Notes: generated by a model not told the origin, from the letters alone. Numbered from the stretch's first letter, positions 1 to 8,877 are shown. The stretch: DNA of 64,000 nt from Halorussus aquaticus (GCF_024218795.1 NZ_CP100400.1:1922001-1986000); one strand, 5' to 3'. Translations and numbers: made by a program.

Positions 1-1
1 A

Positions 2-325
2 CAGGCACTGCGGGCCGCCGGGTTCGACGGCGAAATCGCGGTGTACGCGCCGACGGTTCTCACCGACGACGAGGACGAGATTCTGGACGCGGTGGGCGCG
101 TACGCCGCTCGCCGGGGTCCCGTGGCGAGCGCGCTCCCCGAGGGCGCGGCCACCGACAGCGCGGCGTCCGACAGAGCGCGCGAGGTCCTTTCGGCCGCGA
201 CTCGGGACTACGCGCTGGTCGGCACGCCCGCGGAAGTCGGCGAGCGCGTGGCGGCGCTGAAGGACGCGGGGGCAGACCTCGTGGTGGGCTATCCCGCCCG
301 CGGCATCGAGGAGTTCGTCGAGTAG
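2..325 (+). CDS. LLM-class F420-dependent oxidoreductase, C-terminal part (5' truncated)
   Basis: Only the last 107 codons are present; the frame is open to the window edge, so the true start lies upstream. The C-terminal motif YALVGTPAEVGERVAALKDAGAD is split by the family's usual 'V/I GTPEEV ... L..AGAD' pattern, typical of bacterial-luciferase-like TIM-barrel enzymes that use coenzyme F420 (mer-like reductases). The preceding segment with many Ala and Asp residues fits the helix before the last strand. The substrate cannot be inferred from this fragment. The next gene on the same strand starts 91 bp downstream, so the two may be co-transcribed. Family assignment is fairly secure, function is not. 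Confidence 0.75.
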   Translation, partial: QALRAAGFDGEIAVYAPTVLTDDEDEILDAVGAYAARRGPVASALPEGAATDSAASDRAREVLSAATRDYALVGTPAEVGERVAALKDAGADLVVGYPARGIEEFVE

Positions 326-416
326 GGCGGGTCTCGAGGAACTTGTCGTCGCCCTGTTCCGGGCTACTACCGGCGCGGGTCGGTACGCATTTCCCGGCCG
401 GTTCCGAAATCGAGGT

Positions 417-1136
417 ATGCGAGTTGCCCGCCTGTTGACCGCGGACGGACCAGTCAGTGGCGAGTACGAGGACGGCGTCGTCCACGCGACGGACGGCACC
501 TACGAGGTCGGCCGAGACGGGAGACTGCTCCCGCCCTGCGACCCCTCGGCGCTGTACTGCGTCGGCCGCAACTATGCCGAGACGCTCGACCAGATGGAGT
601 ACGAGCGCCCCGAGGAACCGGACTTCTTCATCAAACCGCCGACCTCGCTGGTCGCCCACGGCGAACCGATTCCGTACCCCGAGTTCACCGACGAACTCAC
701 CTACGCGGGCGAGCTGGCGGCGGTCGTCGGCGAGCGCTGCCGGAACGTCACGCCCGAAGAGGTACCCGAGGTCGTCCGCGGTTACACGATACTCAACGAC
801 GTGGACGCGCTCGACCAGCAGGGCCGGACCGCTCGGAAGGCCTTCGACGGGTCGGGACCGCTCGGGCCGTGGATAGAGACCGACGTGGACCCGACCGCCA
901 TCGACATGTGGACCGACGTCGCCGGGGAACGCCGACAGAAGGCCAACACCGAACTGATGCTGTTCGGCCCGCGCGAAGTCGTCTCCTACCTCTCCGAGCG
1001 GTTCACTCTCCGTCCGGGCGACGTGATAGCGTTCGGGAGTCCGGCGAACCCCGGACTGGTCGAACCGGGCGACGAGGTCGAAATCACCTACGAGGGCGTC
1101 GGTACCCTCCGGAACGAAGTCGTCGCGCGAGACTGA
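417..1136 (+). CDS. Fumarylacetoacetate hydrolase (FAH) family protein
   Basis: A 239-residue protein matching the FAH/5-carboxymethyl-2-hydroxymuconate isomerase family, Mg-dependent enzymes that cleave C-C bonds in acylpyruvate-type compounds or decarboxylate oxaloacetate. Visible family signatures are the segment Y-C-V-G-R-N-Y near residue 47, FFIKPPTSL near 70, a Glu in YAGELAAVVG used as metal ligand, and the C-terminal block GDVIAFGSPANPG followed by a Gly-rich strand with EVEITYEGVGTL. The ATG at 417 opens just after an AT-poor spacer, and the protein has the normal short single-domain length. The exact substrate is unknown. Neighbouring oxidoreductases suggest a catabolic setting, which is inference. 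Confidence 0.85.
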   Translation: MRVARLLTADGPVSGEYEDGVVHATDGTYEVGRDGRLLPPCDPSALYCVGRNYAETLDQMEYERPEEPDFFIKPPTSLVAHGEPIPYPEFTDELTYAGELAAVVGERCRNVTPEEVPEVVRGYTILNDVDALDQQGRTARKAFDGSGPLGPWIETDVDPTAIDMWTDVAGERRQKANTELMLFGPREVVSYLSERFTLRPGDVIAFGSPANPGLVEPGDEVEITYEGVGTLRNEVVARD

Positions 1137-1177
1137 TCGTCTGTGTCTACGAGCGAGAACTGGGCGGAAAACAACTC

Positions 1178-1368
1178 GAAAGCCCCTGCCCGCTCGCGGT
1201 CGTCGTCCGAGAGAGCTTTGCTCTCTCGTGATCACGAAAGACGCTTCGCGTCTTTCGAACGACTCAGCGGGATATTTCGGGCGCAGAACTGTGCGCCCGA
1301 AATAGTGGCCGCGCTGAGACGACTGAACTGAACGCGAGCGGGCGGCCCCTTTCAGTCCACCCCAGACG
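1178..1368 (+). repeat. Multi-hairpin intergenic element, copy A
   Basis: This fills most of the 321-bp gap between two same-strand genes and has no credible coding frame. An 11-bp outer stem pairs 1188-1198 with 1333-1343. Inside lie a 9-bp hairpin (1208-1228, TTT loop), a 10-bp hairpin (1235-1257), and a 7-bp stem (1263-1269 with 1312-1318) that encloses a 12-bp hairpin (1274-1285 with 1292-1303). The left arm (1178-1202) matches 23 of 25 bases of the arm at 56544-56568. The right tail (GGGCGGCCCCTTT ... CAGACG) also recurs there. Because the stems are conserved while their sequences differ, it looks like a repeated structured element. Its role is unknown. Confidence 0.8.
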
Positions 1369-1457
1369 ATGCGGGTCGGTCGGCCCACTATCGCCGCCTC
1401 CAACCCCGTTTTTCCGACGGGCACACCTCTAAGTGCCCGGTCGCCCTTCCCCCGGCC

Positions 1458-2228
1458 ATGAGTCGACGGTATCTCCACGAACACACGACGACCACGGCCG
1501 CCGACGCCTTCGCGGACGCCGAGGTCGCGGTCCTGCCGACCGGCAGCGTCGAGCAGCACGGTCCCGCGCTCCCCCTCGGGACCGACCTGCTGGCGGCCCG
1601 CGCGGTCGCCGAGACGGTCGCCGACCGCCCCGACGCCGTCCTCCTCCCGGCGATTCCGGTCGGCGTCAGCGCCCACCACCGCCAGTTCGACGGGACGCTC
1701 TGGACCGACCCCGAGACCTTCGAGCGCTACGTCGCGGACATCGTGGCCAGCGTCGCCGACCACGGCGTTCGGAAGGCGGTGGTCGTCAACGGGCACGGCG
1801 GGAACGACGACGCGCTCCGGCGCGCCGCCCGCGGCCTCCGCGACGAGGAGGTCGCCTTCGCCGCGCCGTGGAACTGGTGGTCGAACCTCGACGCCCTCGT
1901 CGAGGAGGAACTCGACACGTCGCTGGGCCACGCCGACGAGGTCGAGACGAGCATGATGCTCGCCGTCGCGGGCGACCTCGTACGCGAGGCGGCGCTCGAA
2001 GACGCCGAGGAGCGCGGGGCCGACTCGTGGGGCGAGTCGGTCCGGGGCGCGTCGGTCGGGTTCGACGCCATCGACTTCACCGAGAGCGGCGCGGTCGGCC
2101 GCCCCACGGAGGGGTCGGCGGCGGTCGGCGAGAGACTGCTCGACCACGCGAGCGACGACCTCGCGGCGCTCGTGGAGTGGTTGGCTGAACAGGACGCAGA
2201 GTCGCTCTGGCCCCGGGGGCACAAATGA
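1458..2228 (+). CDS. Creatininase family protein
   Basis: A 256-residue protein of the creatininase/creatinine amidohydrolase superfamily, binuclear-metal amide hydrolases that in archaea include the ArfB formamide hydrolase of riboflavin and F420 synthesis. The metal-binding signatures are visible: GSVEQHGPALPLGTD (Glu32, His34, Asp43), VNGHGGN (His113) and HADEVETS (Glu161). Length is normal for the family. The ATGA overlap at 2225-2228 shows tight translational coupling to the downstream FAD oxidoreductase, so the two products probably act in one pathway. The true substrate is not evident, and ArfB is one candidate among several paralogues. Confidence 0.85.
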   Translation: MSRRYLHEHTTTTAADAFADAEVAVLPTGSVEQHGPALPLGTDLLAARAVAETVADRPDAVLLPAIPVGVSAHHRQFDGTLWTDPETFERYVADIVASVADHGVRKAVVVNGHGGNDDALRRAARGLRDEEVAFAAPWNWWSNLDALVEEELDTSLGHADEVETSMMLAVAGDLVREAALEDAEERGADSWGESVRGASVGFDAIDFTESGAVGRPTEGSAAVGERLLDHASDDLAALVEWLAEQDAESLWPRGHK

Positions 2229-3394
2229 GGGGGAGCGACGAGACGCGCCCGACGGTCGCGGTCATCGGCGGCGGCGCGGTCGGCGTCACCGCGGCCTACG
2301 ACCTCGCCCGACGCGACGCCGAGGTCGTCGTCTACGAGAAAGGCGAAATCGGCGGCGCGAGCACGGGCCGGGCGGCGGGCGTCCTCTACGACGCCTTCGC
2401 CGCGCCCGAGGACGCTCGGGTCGGCGAGCGGGCCATCGAGCGGTTCCGCGAGTTCTCGGGCGACGGCGACTTCGAGTTCCGCGAGACGCCCTACGTCTGG
2501 TTCGCCCGCGAGGGCGACGAGAAGCGCGCCGAGGCCCTCCGCGAACAGGTGCCCCAAATGCGCGAGCAGGGCCGGGACGTGTCGTTCGCCGACGTCGCGG
2601 ACCTCCGCGACCGATTCTCCGCGGTCGATTGGAGCGACGTCGGCGTGGCGGCGGTCGCCGAGAACGCCGGGCACACCGACCCCGGAAGCTACGCCGACCT
2701 GCTCGCCGAGAAGGCCCGCGACGCGGGCGCGACGGTCCGGACCGGCGTCGAGGCGCGAGTCGACGCCGACGACCTCGCGGTCGACAGTGTCGCGGCCGAG
2801 AGCGCCGCCGCCGACGACGGCCGCGAGCGCGAACTCTTCGATGCGATTCTGGTGGCCGCGGGCGCTCACACCAAGCGCCTGCTCGCCATCGCCGGGATTC
2901 CGGTCCCGCTCAAACCCTACCGGGTGCAGGCGCTGACCGCGGGATACGACGAGGAGCGCAGGGCCGACCTGCCGATGTGCTACGACGCGACCGGCGGCTA
3001 CTACCTCCGTCCCCACCCCGAGGGCCTGTTGGCTGGCGACGGCACCGAGGAGGTCGAGAGCGACCCCGACGACTGGAAGCGCGACGCCGACCGGGAGTTC
3101 CGCGATATCACCCGCGACCGACTCGCCCGCCGCCTCGGCGACTTCGGCGCGGTGCGGGACTCGTGGGCGGGCCTCTGCGTGGCCACGCCCGACCGCGACC
3201 CCCTGCTCGGCGAGTTGCGCGACGGCCTGTTCGTCGCGGCCGGATGGCAGGGCCACGGGTTCATGCGCGCCCCGGCGCTCGGGGAGGCGGCCGCGGAGTC
3301 GATACTCGGCGAGACGCCGCTCCCGGAGTTCGACCCGAACCGCTTCGAGGGCGACGAGGAGTTCGACGTGGTCGAGGGGATGACGGTCGAGTGA
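2225..3394 (+). CDS. FAD-dependent oxidoreductase (DAO family)
   Basis: A 389-residue flavoprotein of the D-amino acid oxidase/glycine oxidase fold. The N-terminus carries the dinucleotide-binding motif VAVIGGGAVG (Gly15-Gly20), a acidic residue ending the second strand (VVVYEKG), and the second flavin motif GGASTGRAAG. The C-terminal block with W-A-G-L, TPDRDP and AAGWQGHGFMRAP is the usual closing flavin/substrate segment. Such enzymes oxidise the C-N bond of amines or amino acids. It begins four bases inside the upstream creatininase-family gene and ends three bases before the convergent GH3 gene. The substrate is unknown; coupling to an amidohydrolase suggests catabolism of an N-containing compound (inference). 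Confidence 0.85.
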   Translation: MRGSDETRPTVAVIGGGAVGVTAAYDLARRDAEVVVYEKGEIGGASTGRAAGVLYDAFAAPEDARVGERAIERFREFSGDGDFEFRETPYVWFAREGDEKRAEALREQVPQMREQGRDVSFADVADLRDRFSAVDWSDVGVAAVAENAGHTDPGSYADLLAEKARDAGATVRTGVEARVDADDLAVDSVAAESAAADDGRERELFDAILVAAGAHTKRLLAIAGIPVPLKPYRVQALTAGYDEERRADLPMCYDATGGYYLRPHPEGLLAGDGTEEVESDPDDWKRDADREFRDITRDRLARRLGDFGAVRDSWAGLCVATPDRDPLLGELRDGLFVAAGWQGHGFMRAPALGEAAAESILGETPLPEFDPNRFEGDEEFDVVEGMTVE

Positions 3395-3397
3395 CCC

Positions 3398-5524
3398 CTA
3401 TCGCTCGGTCTCGACGGTCTCCCGAATGTCCCGTGACGACCGGCCCACTTCGACAGTGTACGTTCCGGGGTCGGTGACCCACCCGTCGTCGGGGTCGTAG
3501 CGGGCGAACGCCCGGTCGCCGAGGGCCACCTCGACGGTCCGTGTCTCGCCGCCCTCTAGTGCGACGGCGGCGCTACAGGCCAGTTCCCGCACGGGGCGCT
3601 CGACGCCGTCCGGTGCCTCTGGCGGGCGGACGTACGCCTGTACGACCTCGCGTCCCGGTCGGTCGGCGCAGTTCGCCACCGTGACCCGGACCGTCTCGCC
3701 GTCCACGTCGGCGGCCTCGTACCGGAAGTCGGCGTAGGAGTGACCGTGGCCGAACGGGTAGGTCGGTTCCGCGTCCGCGGCGTCGAAGTGGCGGTAGCCG
3801 ACGAACACGCCCTCCGAGTACGCGGCCTCGTCCCCGACGCCGGGGTACTGCGCTTCGTCGGTGGTGGGGTAGGCGTCCTCCGGGGCGAAGGTGACCGGGA
3901 GGCGTCCGCTCGGGTCGCGGTCGCCGTACAACACGTCGGCGAGCGCGTCGCCGTGGGCCTGTCCGGGGTACCACGCCGCGAGCAGGGCCGCGACGTCGTC
4001 GTGCCACGGCAGTTCCACCGGCCCGCTGGAGTTGACGACGACGACCGTCCGCTCGGCCGCCTCGGCGACCGCCTCGACCAGTTCGTCCTGTCTGCCGGGG
4101 AGTTGCAGGGTCTCCCGGTCGCGGGCCTCGGTGGTGGCGTCGCGCACGGCCACCACGGCGACGTCGGCGTCCTCGGCGGCCGCGACCGCCTCGTCTATCG
4201 AGGGGTCCGGGTCGGTGGCCGCGTCGCCGCTCTCCTCGTCTGAGTCGTCGTCTATGTAGGGAAGCAGGTCGAACAGGGAGACGTCCTCGATTTTGGGGAC
4301 ACCGCGCGCGACGGTCACCTCGCCGTCGGCCCGTGCCTCGATTCCCTCGCGGGGACTGACCGAGCGGAACGGGGTCGTCTCCGAGGACCCGCCCCCGCCG
4401 AGGGTCGCCTCGTGAACGTTCGGTCCGATTACTGCGACCTCGGTCTCGTCGTCCAGCGGCAGGACGCCGTCGTTCTCCAGCAGGACCGTTCCGCGGGCCG
4501 CGACTCGCTCCGCGAGTTCGCGGTGGGCGGGCGTGTCCAGCGCGCCCTCGCCCCGGTCGCCGTCGAGCAGGCCGATTCGGTCCATCTGACCGAGCACCCG
4601 CGCCGCCATGTCGTCGAGTCGCTCGGCGGGGACCGCCCCGTCCTCGACGGCCTCGGCTAGCGGGTCGCCGAAGAGACCCGCCTTCGTCGGGTCCGGGATG
4701 CCATCGAGCGACGACACGTCTGCGGCGTCCGGGGGTGCGTCGCTCTCGTCTCCGTCGCGGATGGCGGCGGGGGAGACGCCCGGCATCTCCAGGTCGAGTC
4801 CGGCGTTCGCCGCGGCGACCGTACTCTCGAGGCCGTACCAGTCCGAGACGACGAACCCGTCGAACCCCCACTCGTCTTTGAGGAGGTCGGACACCAGTTC
4901 GCGGTGATCGCTCATGTGGGTGCCGTTCACCCGGTTGTAGGCGGTCATCACCGCCCCGACGTCCGCCTCGACGGCCGCGCGGAACGCCGGGAGGTAGAGT
5001 TCCCGCAACGTCCGCTCGTCCACCTCGGCGCTGACCTCGGTGCGGTTGCGCTCCTGATTGTTGGCGACGTAGTGTTTCACCGTCGCCACCACGTCCTCGT
5101 CGTGAATCCCTTCGACGACGCCCGCGACTAGGTCGCTCGCCAGTTGCGGGTCCTCGGAGAAGTACTCGAAGTTGCGACCGCAGTGGGGCACCCGGACGAT
5201 GTTCGCGCCGGGAGCGAGCAGTGCGTCTTGGTCGTGTGCCTTCGCCTCGCGCGCCATCGCCGCGCCCTGCTCGCGGGCGAGGTCCGGGTCGAACGTCGCC
5301 GCCAGCGCGAGCGAGGCCGGAAACGCCGTCGCGCGCTCGTCCTCGGCGCGCACGCCCAGCGGTCCGTCTACCAGTCTGAACTCCGGCACGTCGAGGCGCT
5401 CGACGCCGGGCAGGTACCCCGTCGCGGTGCCCGCCGGGTCGGCGCCACCCCGGACGAGTCGGAGTTTCTCCTCCCGCGCGAGTTCGTCTACCAGTCGCTG
5501 GACTCGGTCGGTCGTGTCGGTCAT
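3398..5524 (-). CDS. Glycoside hydrolase family 3, beta-glucosidase-like
   Basis: A 708-residue GH3 enzyme with the usual order: N-terminal TIM-like (alpha/beta)8 domain, (alpha/beta)6 sandwich, then a C-terminal fibronectin-III-like domain from about residue 590. The nucleophile motif GFDGFVVSDWYG places the catalytic Asp at residue 228. The substrate-binding Lys-His pair is at 150-151 (VKHYVANNQE), and the entry motif YFSEDPQLAS is intact. No signal peptide is visible, so it probably acts in the cytoplasm on imported oligosaccharides or glycosides. It faces the FAD oxidoreductase gene convergently with a 3-bp gap. Bond specificity (beta-glucosidase, xylosidase or other) cannot be read from the sequence. 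Confidence 0.9.
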   Translation of the reverse strand: MTDTTDRVQRLVDELAREEKLRLVRGGADPAGTATGYLPGVERLDVPEFRLVDGPLGVRAEDERATAFPASLALAATFDPDLAREQGAAMAREAKAHDQDALLAPGANIVRVPHCGRNFEYFSEDPQLASDLVAGVVEGIHDEDVVATVKHYVANNQERNRTEVSAEVDERTLRELYLPAFRAAVEADVGAVMTAYNRVNGTHMSDHRELVSDLLKDEWGFDGFVVSDWYGLESTVAAANAGLDLEMPGVSPAAIRDGDESDAPPDAADVSSLDGIPDPTKAGLFGDPLAEAVEDGAVPAERLDDMAARVLGQMDRIGLLDGDRGEGALDTPAHRELAERVAARGTVLLENDGVLPLDDETEVAVIGPNVHEATLGGGGSSETTPFRSVSPREGIEARADGEVTVARGVPKIEDVSLFDLLPYIDDDSDEESGDAATDPDPSIDEAVAAAEDADVAVVAVRDATTEARDRETLQLPGRQDELVEAVAEAAERTVVVVNSSGPVELPWHDDVAALLAAWYPGQAHGDALADVLYGDRDPSGRLPVTFAPEDAYPTTDEAQYPGVGDEAAYSEGVFVGYRHFDAADAEPTYPFGHGHSYADFRYEAADVDGETVRVTVANCADRPGREVVQAYVRPPEAPDGVERPVRELACSAAVALEGGETRTVEVALGDRAFARYDPDDGWVTDPGTYTVEVGRSSRDIRETVETER

Positions 5525-5627
5525 AGCGGACGGTCCGAGTGGCTGACAGTTATGTGTTGGTATCGGTACGAGAAACGCCGGTGTCGCCCGCCAATCGGCC
5601 GTCGGATACGGAGGCGGAAGCGTCTGA

Positions 5628-6044
5628 CTACGCTTCGGCCGATTCGGTCGGGGAGTCGTCGGCCGTCTCCTCGCGCTTCGGGACCCGAACCCGGAGGGTA
5701 CCGTGTTCGGTCAGGGTCGCGGACGCTTCGTTCGCGTCCACCACGGCGTCCGTCGGGAGGTCGGCCTTCCCGTCGAGCGAGAGACCGCGGCCGGGGAACA
5801 GCATCTCGAAGCCCTCGTAGTAGTCGCGGAAGCGGTCGATTCGGACGTGGACCGCACCCTCGGCGTAGCGGACCTGCACGTCGCTTCCGGTCGCGCCGGG
5901 CGCGTCGAACACGACGAGGTAGGCGTCGTCGCTCTCCAGCAGGTCCACGGGGAGGGGCTTGGACTCTTGGACCTTGCTGGCGGCCCGGCCGACGCGCTGG
6001 AGGACGGCGCTCCCGACAGACCGGCCGATCTCTCGGATGGTCAT
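5628..6044 (-). CDS. Hsp20/alpha-crystallin family small heat-shock protein
   Basis: I place the start at the ATG at 6044 (138 residues), because it overlaps the upstream stop as ATGA and leaves a normal N-terminus beginning MTIREIGRS. An in-frame start further upstream would add an unrelated basic leader that belongs to other coding. The core alpha-crystallin domain spans about residues 35-125, with the strand pattern VDLLESDDAYLVVFDAPG, the VHVRI strand, a segment LPTDAVVD and the closing GTLRVRVPKR, which is a degenerate I/V-x-I/V region. Such proteins bind unfolding proteins. Expression is probably coupled to the small zinc-finger gene just upstream. Confidence 0.85.
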   Translation of the reverse strand: MTIREIGRSVGSAVLQRVGRAASKVQESKPLPVDLLESDDAYLVVFDAPGATGSDVQVRYAEGAVHVRIDRFRDYYEGFEMLFPGRGLSLDGKADLPTDAVVDANEASATLTEHGTLRVRVPKREETADDSPTESAEA

Positions 6045-6199
6045 AGCTCGATTTCCCGGAGGGTGTCGGTTCGAGTGCAGTACGGACACTGAAAGTCCTC
6101 GACACCGACGTCGTCGGGCATATCGTAGGTGTAGTGCATCTCGAACATGTCCAGTTCGCACTCGTCGTTCGTACACTTCACTTCGAGCGTCGCGGGCAT
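6041..6199 (-). CDS. Small putative zinc-binding protein upstream of Hsp20
   Basis: A 52-residue protein with four cysteines arranged as C-x4-C near residues 9-14 and CPYC near 38-41, a plausible single zinc site; the middle carries several acidic and aromatic residues. The ATG at 6199 is favoured by a TATA-like TTTATG about 30 nt upstream (near 6229), consistent with a leaderless transcript; an alternative ATG at 6226 would add nine residues. The stop overlaps the Hsp20 start as ATGA, indicating a two-gene operon. Haloarchaea encode many such tiny zinc-finger proteins; the function of this one is unknown. Confidence 0.7.
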   Translation of the reverse strand: MPATLEVKCTNDECELDMFEMHYTYDMPDDVGVEDFQCPYCTRTDTLREIEL

Positions 6200-6275
6200 G
6201 TCCGAATTTAACGGCCCGGTGACCATAAACACGAGGGCTTCGGCGATTCTGTGGGTCGAGACCGCCGACATCCGA

Positions 6276-7805
6276 CTAGTCGTCCTCGTCGCCTCCTCGC
6301 TCGCCGCCGCGACCCTTTCCGTTCTCTTTCCCCTTCTTCTTCCCTCGACCTCGTCCGTTTTCCTTCCCTCGGCCCTTTCCGTTCCCCTTCCCTCGGCTCT
6401 TTCCCTGACCTCCTCCGCGTCCGTCTCCGCCACCGCGTTCGCCTTCGTCGTCGCCGCCGTCGTCCTCCTCGGCTTCGTCTTCTCGCTCGTCTCCGTTGTC
6501 GTCGCCGCCCTCCTCCTCGTCCTCTGCCTCGTTCCCATCCTCTTTCGTCTCGTCTTCGTCCTTCTTCGCCTGTTCGCTCCCCTCGCTTTCCTCCTCCGCC
6601 TCACGCTCACTACTCTCCTCTTTCTCGTCTTCCTTCTCCTCCTCGTCTTCCTCCGGGTCGTCCTCGTCGCCGTTCGGCACGATTCGGACCTCCGCGGACC
6701 CCTCGACGGTCCGCCCGCTCTCGGTCTCGCCGGTCAGTTGCACGCGGTCGGTGTCCCGGTCGATGCCCGTCGCGTCCGTCCGGAAGAGGAGTTTGAGGTC
6801 GGTTCGGCCGTCGCCGTCCGCGTCGGTACGGATTCGTTTGACCGGACTCGTGCGCTTCGTTCCGTCCTCCGGCCCGAACGCGACGCTTCCGGGAGCGAGC
6901 GTCGTGGCGTCGAACTGGTCGGTCGAGCGCACGACGACCGGCAGACGGCCGTGGCTTCGCGGGTTCACCTTCCCGGGGACGACCGTCACGTCGGCCGAAA
7001 TCGGCTCCGATTGGCGGTCGTCTTGCTCGGTCGTCGTCTCCTCCGTCGTCTCGCGCCGGGTCGTCGTAGTCGTCGTCCCGCCGCACGTTCCGGTGCGCAC
7101 CACGAGCGGTTCGTCCAGCGCCAGCGAGACCCGGTCGGGGTCGCTCCGGTCGCCCGAGAGGACCTGCCAGTCGGTTATCTCGCCCTCGTACGGGTCGCCG
7201 TACAGCGCCGCGGCCCGATTGAACGCCGGGTCGATGGTGACGGCGAACTCCTCGCCGAGGGGGCGGTAGGCCCCGCCGTCGGACCGCCCGTCGGTCCACG
7301 TCCAGTCCACGGACCACCCGTCGGCGGTGCGGTCGAAGGTGTCGTAGTTGCTCGGCGCGTCGTAGTCGTCGTCGCCGACGACCCACGACCCACGGCCGGG
7401 GTTCTCGAACCCGAGGTCGAACGTCACCGCGCCCCCGGAAGTGCCGTCGTTCAGTTCGTCGTGGACGACGACCAGACTCAGACCCTCCGGACCGTCGTAG
7501 AGGAAGCAGATACTGGTCTCGGGGCGCTGGAGGTCGGTCGTCCCGTAGGAACTGTAGGCCGCGCCCGACGGGGAGGTGTAGGGCGTCCGGTAGTCGTAGA
7601 AGGCTTCGACGGTCTCGTCGCCCGAGAGCGGCGTTATCGGGATGCAATGGTCGCCCTGTTCGACGACGTACCCGGGCGTGTCGAGCGCGTCTACTTGCCG
7701 GGCGAGCGTCCGCTGGGCGACGCCCGCGCCGCCGATTCCGGTCGCCAGCGCCGCGAGGACGCCGCGTCGCTCGATACCGTCGATGGAGGAGTCTCGTTCG
7801 GACAT
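6276..7805 (-). CDS. Tat-exported protein with bipolar low-complexity C-terminal tail
   Basis: A 509-residue protein of unknown function. The N-terminus has a twin-arginine signal (IERRGVLAALATGIGGAGVA, about residues 12-31). The folded part, about 40-375, contains a domain with FYDYRTPYTSPSG, SICFLYDGPEGLSLVVVHDE and VTFDLGFENPGRG, then a Thr-rich linker after one TCGG motif, then a beta-rich region. From about residue 380 the tail is almost pure Asp/Glu to about 458. It then switches to a Lys/Arg/Gly block of GKGRG-like repeats to about 502, and ends acidic. This charge switch is rare in haloarchaeal proteins. It starts divergently from the membrane protein gene at 8086. Confidence 0.7.
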   Translation of the reverse strand: MSERDSSIDGIERRGVLAALATGIGGAGVAQRTLARQVDALDTPGYVVEQGDHCIPITPLSGDETVEAFYDYRTPYTSPSGAAYSSYGTTDLQRPETSICFLYDGPEGLSLVVVHDELNDGTSGGAVTFDLGFENPGRGSWVVGDDDYDAPSNYDTFDRTADGWSVDWTWTDGRSDGGAYRPLGEEFAVTIDPAFNRAAALYGDPYEGEITDWQVLSGDRSDPDRVSLALDEPLVVRTGTCGGTTTTTTRRETTEETTTEQDDRQSEPISADVTVVPGKVNPRSHGRLPVVVRSTDQFDATTLAPGSVAFGPEDGTKRTSPVKRIRTDADGDGRTDLKLLFRTDATGIDRDTDRVQLTGETESGRTVEGSAEVRIVPNGDEDDPEEDEEEKEDEKEESSEREAEEESEGSEQAKKDEDETKEDGNEAEDEEEGGDDNGDEREDEAEEDDGGDDEGERGGGDGRGGGQGKSRGKGNGKGRGKENGRGRGKKKGKENGKGRGGERGGDEDD

Positions 7806-8085
7806 GCCAATCGCCGACCGTTCGTTGGACCGAACCGGACATTGTTCCGCGCCGCCTACTACCGTACGGCTGATACGTTCGTCTCGACGGGCCGAACCGC
7901 CACGCGTCAGTCCGCGATTGAACTCACGTGAACGGTGCGAACGGTGACTTCAGGCTCCGTACAACGTCGGCGCGACCGGAGTCCGAACCGGTCGCCGGGA
8001 AGCCGTCGGCGGTCACGAACGGTGAGCAGGCGGACACTCGCCAGAGATGACAGCTATCAAATGGGTGGCGGTACGACTGTCGTAC

Positions 8086-8877
8086 ATGCGACTCCGCCGC
8101 CCCGAACCCCGACACGCCCCCCTCTCGCTCGGTTTCCTCGCCGGTCTCGCCGGGTTCCTCGCGACGCCGGGACCGTGGCCGACCGACCCCGTCCTCGGCA
8201 TCGGTCTCGGCACTTGCGTCAGTGTCGTCGTGTGGGCCGTCCTCGAACAGGTACCGGACGCGTTCGACCGGGCGGTCGAAGCGCGCGCTCAGTGGGTCCT
8301 CGCCGGTCTCGGTCTCCTTCCGGCCGCGGTCCTCTTCGGCCCCGCTCTGTTCGGCGCGCCGACGCCGCCCGGGGGAACGTCGGTTCGAGTACTCGTCTTC
8401 ACGGTCGCGGCGTTCCTCGTGGCCGCCATGGGGGAGCAACACCGCGGGATGCTCCTGCTGGAGCGCGGACAGGTCCGCGGGAGAGTTTTCGCCGTCCAGT
8501 CCAAGTGGCGACAGTTCGCGCTGGGAATCGTCGGCGCTACCGTGGCTCTCTTGGTCATCTCGTACACGATTGCTGATTCGTTCTCGATAGGGTCGCTCGT
8601 CGGAACCGTCGTCGGAATGCTCATCGGGAACGGTCTCACCGGCACCGAGGAGTACGAACTCGTCGCGCTCGACGACCACCTTCTGGTCCGGCAGCGAGGC
8701 GGGTGGGGAGCGACCGCGATTCCGTGGCGGCGACTCGGCGACGTGACCGTCGAAGGCGACACCCTCCGGGTCGCCCGCGGCCCGCCGTACTTCACCGTCT
8801 ACACGGCCGACCTCACGGAGCTATCTGACCGACGCGCCGCGGTCGAAGCGTTCCGGTCGTACCCGTACCTTCACTGA
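8086..8877 (+). CDS. Membrane protein with C-terminal PH-like domain
   Basis: A protein of about 263 residues with roughly six hydrophobic segments in its first 190 residues, followed by a soluble domain (LVALDDHLLVRQRGGW ... IPWRRLGDVTVEG) that resembles bacterial PH-like domains. I choose the ATG at 8086 because a TATA-like TATCAAAT lies about 30 nt upstream; an in-frame ATG at 8047 would add 13 residues. The architecture resembles the protein encoded at 38816-39697. No enzymatic motif is seen. The function is unknown. Confidence 0.6.
   Translation: MRLRRPEPRHAPLSLGFLAGLAGFLATPGPWPTDPVLGIGLGTCVSVVVWAVLEQVPDAFDRAVEARAQWVLAGLGLLPAAVLFGPALFGAPTPPGGTSVRVLVFTVAAFLVAAMGEQHRGMLLLERGQVRGRVFAVQSKWRQFALGIVGATVALLVISYTIADSFSIGSLVGTVVGMLIGNGLTGTEEYELVALDDHLLVRQRGGWGATAIPWRRLGDVTVEGDTLRVARGPPYFTVYTADLTELSDRRAAVEAFRSYPYLH

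Noticed and set aside
60..2222. 720-codon open frame on the minus strand
   Set aside because: Arg/Pro/Gly-rich shadow of the FAH and creatininase genes on the plus strand, a typical artefact of high third-position GC. It has no recognisable domain.
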